Source: DATKUK01 sp035530655
GTDB taxonomy: Bacteria > Planctomycetota > Phycisphaerae > UBA1845 > DATKUK01
NCBI GenBank assembly: GCA_035530655.1
Contig: DATKUK010000013.1
Coordinates: 39,241 to 103,240, forward strand
DNA: 64,000 bases
Direction of reading: 5' to 3'
The position numbers and the translations under genes are program-made. Under the pieces are notes generated by a model. The model saw nothing but the letters and a program-made list of their open reading frames with translations, was not told where the DNA came from and did no database searches. Within the stretch, counting starts at the first letter, position 1; every line of letters begins with the position of its first letter. Shown here piece by piece: positions 61,480 through 64,000 of this stretch.

Positions 61480-62793
61480 ATGAGCCGCGTCAAGGCTGGT
61501 ATCCGTCGCGAAGACAAGCCGCAGGAATGCCGGACGCCGATCGTGCCGGCGGATGTGCGCGAGCTGAGCCGAGAGCACAACCTGGACTTCGTGGTCGAGC
61601 CGTCTTCACCGCGAGTTTTCTGCGACGACGACTACCGGCGGGCGGGCGCATCGCTTGCCGCGCTGCGTGGCGGCGGTGTGCGGATCATCTTCGGGCTCAA
61701 GGAAATTCCCAGCGACGTCTTCGAGCCGGGGAAGGTCTACGCGTTCTTCAGCCACGTGTTCAAGGGTCAGCCGCACAACATGCCGATGCTGCGTGAAATC
61801 CTGCATGTCGGCGCGACGCTGATCGACTATGAGCACATGATCGATCCGCTGTCGGGCCACCAGGTCGAGTCGTTCGGCAGTTGGGCGGGACGCGTCGGCA
61901 TGGCGGAGACGTTAAGGGCGTTAGGGTTGAGGCTGGCGTGGGAGGGCGCCGAGCCGAACCCGTTTGCCGCACTTCGGCCCACATATGAATACGGCGACCT
62001 TGGCGCGCTGACAGGCGCGATGGCCGACGTGGCGATACGCATCGAGACCGACGGCCTGGCCGCATCGGTAACGCCGTTGGTTGTGGGATTTATCGGCTAC
62101 GGCAACGCGTCGCAAGGCGCGCAGGAGATACTTGACCTATTGCCGCACGAGCAGGTGTCGCCCGGCGATCTGGCAGACCTGAAGCCGGACGCCAACCGTC
62201 TATACAAGGTGGTCTTCCGCGAGCAGGACACGGTTCGCCCTCGGCAGACGGGGCAGGCATTCGATCTGGCCGATTACCGTCAGCGCGGCAAAACCGGCTA
62301 CGAATCGTGCTTCGGTGAATGTCTGCCTTACCTGACGGTGCTGATCAACGGCATGGTGTGGTCGGATGAGTATCCAAGGTTGGTCACGAAGGCGGACGTT
62401 CGCGCGTTGTGGGAGCCGAGCGACCGGCAGCCGCGTTTGAGGGTGATCGGCGACGTCAGTTGTGACATCGAGGGAGGGATCGAGCTTACCGTGCAGGCTA
62501 CGTCGCCGGATGAGCCGACGTTCGTGTACGATCCTCTGACCGAGCACGTGACGCCCGGCCACGCGGGACGCGGCGTGGTGATCATGGCGGTCGACAACCT
62601 GCCGGCCGAGTTGGCGCGCGACGCATCGATAGCGTTCAGCGACTCGCTCAAGCGGTACGTGCCGGCTATCTGTCGCGCCGACTATGCCGTTTCGTTCGAA
62701 CAGTTGGATCTGCCGCCCGCGGTCAAGGACGCCGTGATTGTCCACCGGGGCGAGCTGACGCCTAAGTATCGGTACCTCGAGCGGTACCTGTAG
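61480..62793 (+). CDS. Lysine-ketoglutarate reductase/saccharopine dehydrogenase-like protein (AlaDH/PNT-type N-terminus)
   Basis: The 437-residue protein starts VKAGIRREDKPQECRTPIVP and continues with GLKEIPSDVFEPGKVYAFFS, which is the AlaDH/PNT N-terminal domain of alpha-aminoadipic semialdehyde synthase and saccharopine dehydrogenases. The middle GRVGMAETLRALGLRLAWEG, VVGFIGYGNASQGAQEILDL is a nucleotide-binding domain. The late RVIGDVSCDIEGGIELTVQA and the ends resemble the LKR half of the eukaryotic fusion. The role in lysine catabolism is probable but the exact reaction is open. The ATG at 61480 is preceded by AGGG. Confidence 0.75.
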   Translation: MSRVKAGIRREDKPQECRTPIVPADVRELSREHNLDFVVEPSSPRVFCDDDYRRAGASLAALRGGGVRIIFGLKEIPSDVFEPGKVYAFFSHVFKGQPHNMPMLREILHVGATLIDYEHMIDPLSGHQVESFGSWAGRVGMAETLRALGLRLAWEGAEPNPFAALRPTYEYGDLGALTGAMADVAIRIETDGLAASVTPLVVGFIGYGNASQGAQEILDLLPHEQVSPGDLADLKPDANRLYKVVFREQDTVRPRQTGQAFDLADYRQRGKTGYESCFGECLPYLTVLINGMVWSDEYPRLVTKADVRALWEPSDRQPRLRVIGDVSCDIEGGIELTVQATSPDEPTFVYDPLTEHVTPGHAGRGVVIMAVDNLPAELARDASIAFSDSLKRYVPAICRADYAVSFEQLDLPPAVKDAVIVHRGELTPKYRYLERYL

Positions 62794-62798
62794 AGTAG

Positions 62799-62819
62799 CG
62801 GGCCGCGGCATTCGGCCCG
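62799..62819. other. GC-rich stem-loop between the two last genes
   Basis: CGGGCCG (62799-62805) pairs with CGGCCCG (62813-62819) with a 7-base loop. There is no T-run, so it is not a standard intrinsic terminator. Confidence 0.4.
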
Positions 62820-62843
62820 GCCTAACAGCATGGGAGCCTGCAC

Positions 62844-63863
62844 ATGGCACGCGAGAGCGCGGTAGTGGTTGGGGCTGGATCGATCTCCAAGGCGTGGTTT
62901 CCACCGCTGAAGGCTGAACGGGTGGACGTCCGCGCGGTGGTGGATTTGAACATTGAAGCCGCACGCCGGCGGATCGAGCAGTCTGAGCTGGACTGCCCTG
63001 CATCGACGGATCTGAAGGCAACGCTCAAGCGGGCGAGGCCCGACTTTGTGATCGATCTGACGGTGCCCAAGGCCCACTGCGACGTCACCTGTACGGCGCT
63101 GAGGGCGGGCTGCCACGTCATCGGCGAAAAGCCCATGGCCTCGAGCATGACCGAGGCCCGCAGGATGGTCCGCACGGCCGAGCGAACCGGCAGGCTGTAC
63201 ATGGTCAGTCAATCGCGGCGGTGGGACGCCAAGCACGACGCCGTGCGCGCGACGATCGCCGACGGCAGGATCGGCAGGCTGACCACCGTGAACTGCGACT
63301 TCTACATCGGCGCCCACTTCGGGGGCTTTCGCGATCAGATGCCCAGCCCGCTGGTCCTCGACATGGCCATCCATCACTTCGATCTGGCGCGGCACATGGC
63401 CGGGGTGGACCCGGTTGCCGTCTACGCTAAGCAGTTCAACCCCGCGGGCTCGTGGTACGCGGGCGATGCGGCCGCCAGTTGTATCTTCGAAATGACCGAC
63501 GACGTGATCTTCACGTATCGGGGGAGCTGGTGCGCCGAGGGCTGCCAGACGAGCTGGAACGGCGACTGGCGGTTCGCGGGCGAGAGCGGCACGCTGCTAT
63601 ACGAGCACGACAACGAGCCGACCGGGCAGATCGTGGCACGAAAGACGTCCGACTTCCAACAACCTCTCAAGGCGCTGAAGGTCGCCAGGTCACGACTGCA
63701 ACACACGACGATGCACGGCGCGCTGCGCGAGATGCTCACGTTCCTGCGGACCGGGCGGCGGTCGCAGACCGAGTGTCACGACAACATCAAGTCGCTGGCG
63801 ATGGTATTTGCAGCCATCGAGTCGTCAGACAAGGGCAGGCGCGTTCCCGCACGCGCACTCTAG
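62844..63863 (+). CDS. Gfo/Idh/MocA family NAD(P)-dependent oxidoreductase
   Basis: The 339-residue enzyme has the Rossmann motif VVVGAGSISKAW (7 on), the conserved EKP (Glu95-Lys96-Pro97) in GEKPMASSMTEARRM, and the catalytic-region histidines in LDMAIHHFDLARH. Family members oxidise sugars and inositols, or act in glycan breakdown without net oxidation. It ends the catabolic run. GGGAG lies seven bases before the ATG. Confidence 0.9.
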   Translation: MARESAVVVGAGSISKAWFPPLKAERVDVRAVVDLNIEAARRRIEQSELDCPASTDLKATLKRARPDFVIDLTVPKAHCDVTCTALRAGCHVIGEKPMASSMTEARRMVRTAERTGRLYMVSQSRRWDAKHDAVRATIADGRIGRLTTVNCDFYIGAHFGGFRDQMPSPLVLDMAIHHFDLARHMAGVDPVAVYAKQFNPAGSWYAGDAAASCIFEMTDDVIFTYRGSWCAEGCQTSWNGDWRFAGESGTLLYEHDNEPTGQIVARKTSDFQQPLKALKVARSRLQHTTMHGALREMLTFLRTGRRSQTECHDNIKSLAMVFAAIESSDKGRRVPARAL

Positions 63864-63879
63864 TGCCGTTTTCGGTCAG

Positions 63880-63901
63880 AGAGTTATGGTTTCGTAACTC
63901 T
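63880..63901 (+). terminator. Possible terminator-like hairpin after the Gfo/Idh/MocA gene
   Basis: AGAGTTA (63880-63886) pairs with TAACTCT (63895-63901) with an 8-base loop and is followed by TGTTAAAAT. Stem is AT-rich and the T-run weak, so termination would be inefficient. Confidence 0.4.
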
Positions 63902-63916
63902 TGTTAAAATAGGTAG

Positions 63917-63945
63917 TTGCGCGATCGGGTTATCCACAATATATA
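63917..63945 (+). promoter_or_regulatory. Promoter of the gene entering at the right edge
   Basis: TTGCGC (63917-63922) and TATATA (63940-63945) are separated by 17 bases. The AT-rich spacer and TATATA stand out against this GC-rich background. Confidence 0.5.
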
Positions 63946-63995
63946 GGGTCTCCAAGTGTTGAGGAACAGCAGTTCTCGTCACAAGGAGACCCGCA

Positions 63996-64000
63996 ATGGA
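63996..64000 (+). CDS. Start of a new gene cut by the window edge
   Basis: AAGGAG (63983-63988) lies seven bases before an ATG at 63996, and a promoter is placed about 50 bases upstream. Only one codon and two bases are visible, so the product cannot be told. Confidence 0.45.

Overview
This is a GC-rich bacterial window, densely coded on both strands, with no rRNA, tRNA, CRISPR array, phage or transposase gene that I can see. The gene set suggests a polysaccharide-degrading planctomycete, probably of the Phycisphaerae type: a sulfatase, a heparinase II/III-like lyase, a GH2 hydrolase, a DUF4091-type lipoprotein, a beta-helix protein ending in dockerin-like repeats, Gfo/Idh/MocA dehydrogenases, and a hybrid type IV pilus/type II secretion operon. 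The taxonomy is inferred from gene content only.

Layout. 1-3.6 kb: an RND efflux permease (cut by the window edge) coupled to its membrane fusion protein. 3.7-7.5 kb: a sulfatase and an unrecognised protein with a CBM-like N-terminus. 7.6-12.2 kb: a minus-strand run of a small unknown protein, HAD phosphatase, Hsp20, Lon and a STAS protein. 12.6-19.3 kb: two methyltransferases (one visibly broken), an ADP-ribosyltransferase-like/HEAT fusion, a class III cyclase, twin DksA/TraR-like zinc fingers, a sigma-54 activator and a flavodoxin. 19.5-25.3 kb: TIM-barrel, heparinase-like and DUF4091 genes, with short palindromic repeats and a compact inverted-repeat element. 25.5-29.5 kb: PHP protein, Fe-S type Rrf2 regulator, LarE, Thi4 and a reductive-dehalogenase-like Fe-S protein. 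29.7-33.7 kb: zinc-ribbon membrane protein, radical SAM lyase-like protein, CsrA and an MFS transporter.

33.9-52.0 kb is one minus-strand operon of 19 genes. It reads: histidine kinase, response regulator, HD-GYP protein, degenerate GGDEF protein, STAS protein, PilB, PilC, PilM, PilN, PilO, a GspC/PilP-like protein, five pseudopilin-like proteins, a small anchored protein, secretin and a TPR lipoprotein. Most junctions are 4-base ATGA/GTGA overlaps, so signalling and the secretion/pilus machine are probably made together.

52.4-64.0 kb: a STAS protein, the large beta-helix/dockerin protein, a cold-shock-like protein and a plus-strand run of hydrolase, acetamidase/formamidase, GH2, metallo-beta-lactamase fold, LKR/saccharopine dehydrogenase-like and Gfo/Idh/MocA genes.

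The most interesting non-coding signals are a promoter-to-terminator unit of about 175 nt in front of a methyltransferase (14188-14399), a 139-bp element with 28-bp terminal inverted repeats around an internal hairpin (22857-22995), a dispersed palindromic repeat with one copy inside a coding region, and a consensus promoter with an embedded palindrome in front of the Rrf2 gene.
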